The notes under the pieces were generated by a model that saw only the letters and a list, made by a program, of their open reading frames with translations, was not told where the DNA came from and ran no database searches. A stretch of 15,110 bases of DNA from assembly GCA_905212215.1 (NCBI GenBank), contig CAJMDR010000016.1, positions 1 through 15,110 on the forward strand. Direction: 5' to 3'. The DNA comes from an uncultured Porphyromonadaceae bacterium (GTDB lineage Bacteria > Bacteroidota > Bacteroidia > Bacteroidales > Muribaculaceae). This document shows, in pieces, positions 14,603 through 15,110 of this stretch. The position numbers were made by a program, and so were the translations under genes. Every line of letters begins with the position of its first letter. The first letter of the stretch is position 1.

Positions 14603-15110
14603 TTACCGTACCTCAGGAGGATTCTTTATTTTTCCGAGTCTTTCCTGATCAGCCGGATAAATGGGTTCAAGCAATTTGACAACTCCTTCACGCTCTGTCT
14701 GCGGCGCTTTGGAATAAACGTTCACAAGTTCGTCCATCTTCGTGTCACGGAACATACTCAATGCCACGGACATGGGCGCTACATTGTAAATCTTGGCAAT
14801 CTCGTTAAGGCTCTGCGTAATGGACGCTCTGCCTTTGTCGGGTGCTGTCACCATCTCGTCAAGACCTTTTCTGTGGTAGTTGTACAACAAGTTACGGTAA
14901 CCTGATGTGTTGTTGTCGGTGAAGACATTTAGCAACGCCGCACGATTCTTATTGTCCTCGAAAGCTTTCCAGCCTATCTCACCGCTTGACTGGGCCATCT
15001 GCACTACAGCCGAAGCTTTCTCGAAATAAGGCTGCCCGCCCTGGGGAGAGAAACTGTCGAAATCAATGCCAAGCATGAGATAGACATAGAAATTCAGCAA
15101 TGCCGTAAGG
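14603..15110 (-). CDS. DUF4835-family protein, C-terminal part (partial)
   Basis: The frame is open from the stop at 14603 to the right edge of the window, so the start lies outside; about 169 codons are visible. The sequence fits the Bacteroidota DUF4835 family: LLNFYVYLMLGIDFDSFSPQGG and YFEKASAVVQMAQ, then GWKAFEDNKNRAALLNVFTDN, YRNLLYNYHRKGLDEM, the helical ITQSLNEIAKIYN, and the end LLEPIYPADQERLGKIKNPPE. Full members are roughly 300 residues with an N-terminal signal peptide and are thought to be envelope proteins; the function is unknown. An internal TTG at 15100 is not a credible start because the family sequence continues upstream of it (LTA before LLNF). It leads into recN after 16 nt. 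Confidence 0.85.
   Translation of the reverse strand, partial: LTALLNFYVYLMLGIDFDSFSPQGGQPYFEKASAVVQMAQSSGEIGWKAFEDNKNRAALLNVFTDNNTSGYRNLLYNYHRKGLDEMVTAPDKGRASITQSLNEIAKIYNVAPMSVALSMFRDTKMDELVNVYSKAPQTEREGVVKLLEPIYPADQERLGKIKNPPEVR

Noticed and set aside
1..15110. CRISPR arrays, tRNA or rRNA genes, insertion sequences or phage genes
   Set aside because: I saw no regularly spaced repeats, cloverleaf sequences, transposase-like proteins or terminal inverted repeats. The intergenic regions are short and AT-rich with only the hairpins listed.

Overview
The window reads as chromosomal DNA from a Bacteroidales bacterium (phylum Bacteroidota), most likely a gut lineage near Muribaculaceae or Prevotellaceae. 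The evidence is a short 286-residue primary sigma factor of the Bacteroidota type, promoters of the Bacteroides -7/-33 form (TAnnTTTG preceded about 19-20 bp upstream by TTTG), almost no Shine-Dalgarno sequences, a BspA-like leucine-rich-repeat surface protein, and the Bacteroidota family proteins DUF5606 and DUF4835 next to coaE, yajC, nusB and recN. The family-level placement is an inference from memory, not from a search.

Left part, + strand (1-4302): the 3' tail of an unidentified gene, then a decayed membrane-spanning regulator (TPR sensor, one membrane helix, AraC-type DNA-binding domain) carrying three independent lesions: a 19-bp tandem duplication, a frameshift and a nonsense codon. 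It is followed by an intact 706-residue secreted BspA-like LRR protein.

Middle part, + strand (4303-7955): a 385-bp intergenic stretch with a strong hairpin terminator, a palindrome and a good promoter leads into rpoD. Next come a small predicted eight-stranded outer-membrane beta-barrel protein and an HtrA/DegP-family protein with two PDZ domains. Its catalytic His and Ser are present, but the position of the catalytic Asp reads Ala. A 15-bp-stem terminator at 7917-7955 separates this block from the convergent genes.

Right part, - strand (7980-15110), transcribed right to left: DUF4835 protein (partial), recN, rlmB, then nusB with its own promoter, yajC, ybbR-like, coaE and DUF5606. nusB to DUF5606 looks like one operon: gaps of 39 and 51 nt, then 4-nt and 7-nt overlaps, ending at the shared terminator. 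Its products serve transcription antitermination, protein export, an envelope protein of the YbbR family, the last step of CoA synthesis, and an unknown function.

Most of the window is housekeeping, and I see no new multi-gene defence, mobile or biosynthetic system. The points most worth a second look are the HtrA homologue lacking its catalytic Asp, the triply broken regulator with its short tandem duplication, the palindrome abutting the rpoD promoter, and the paired hairpins in front of htrA.
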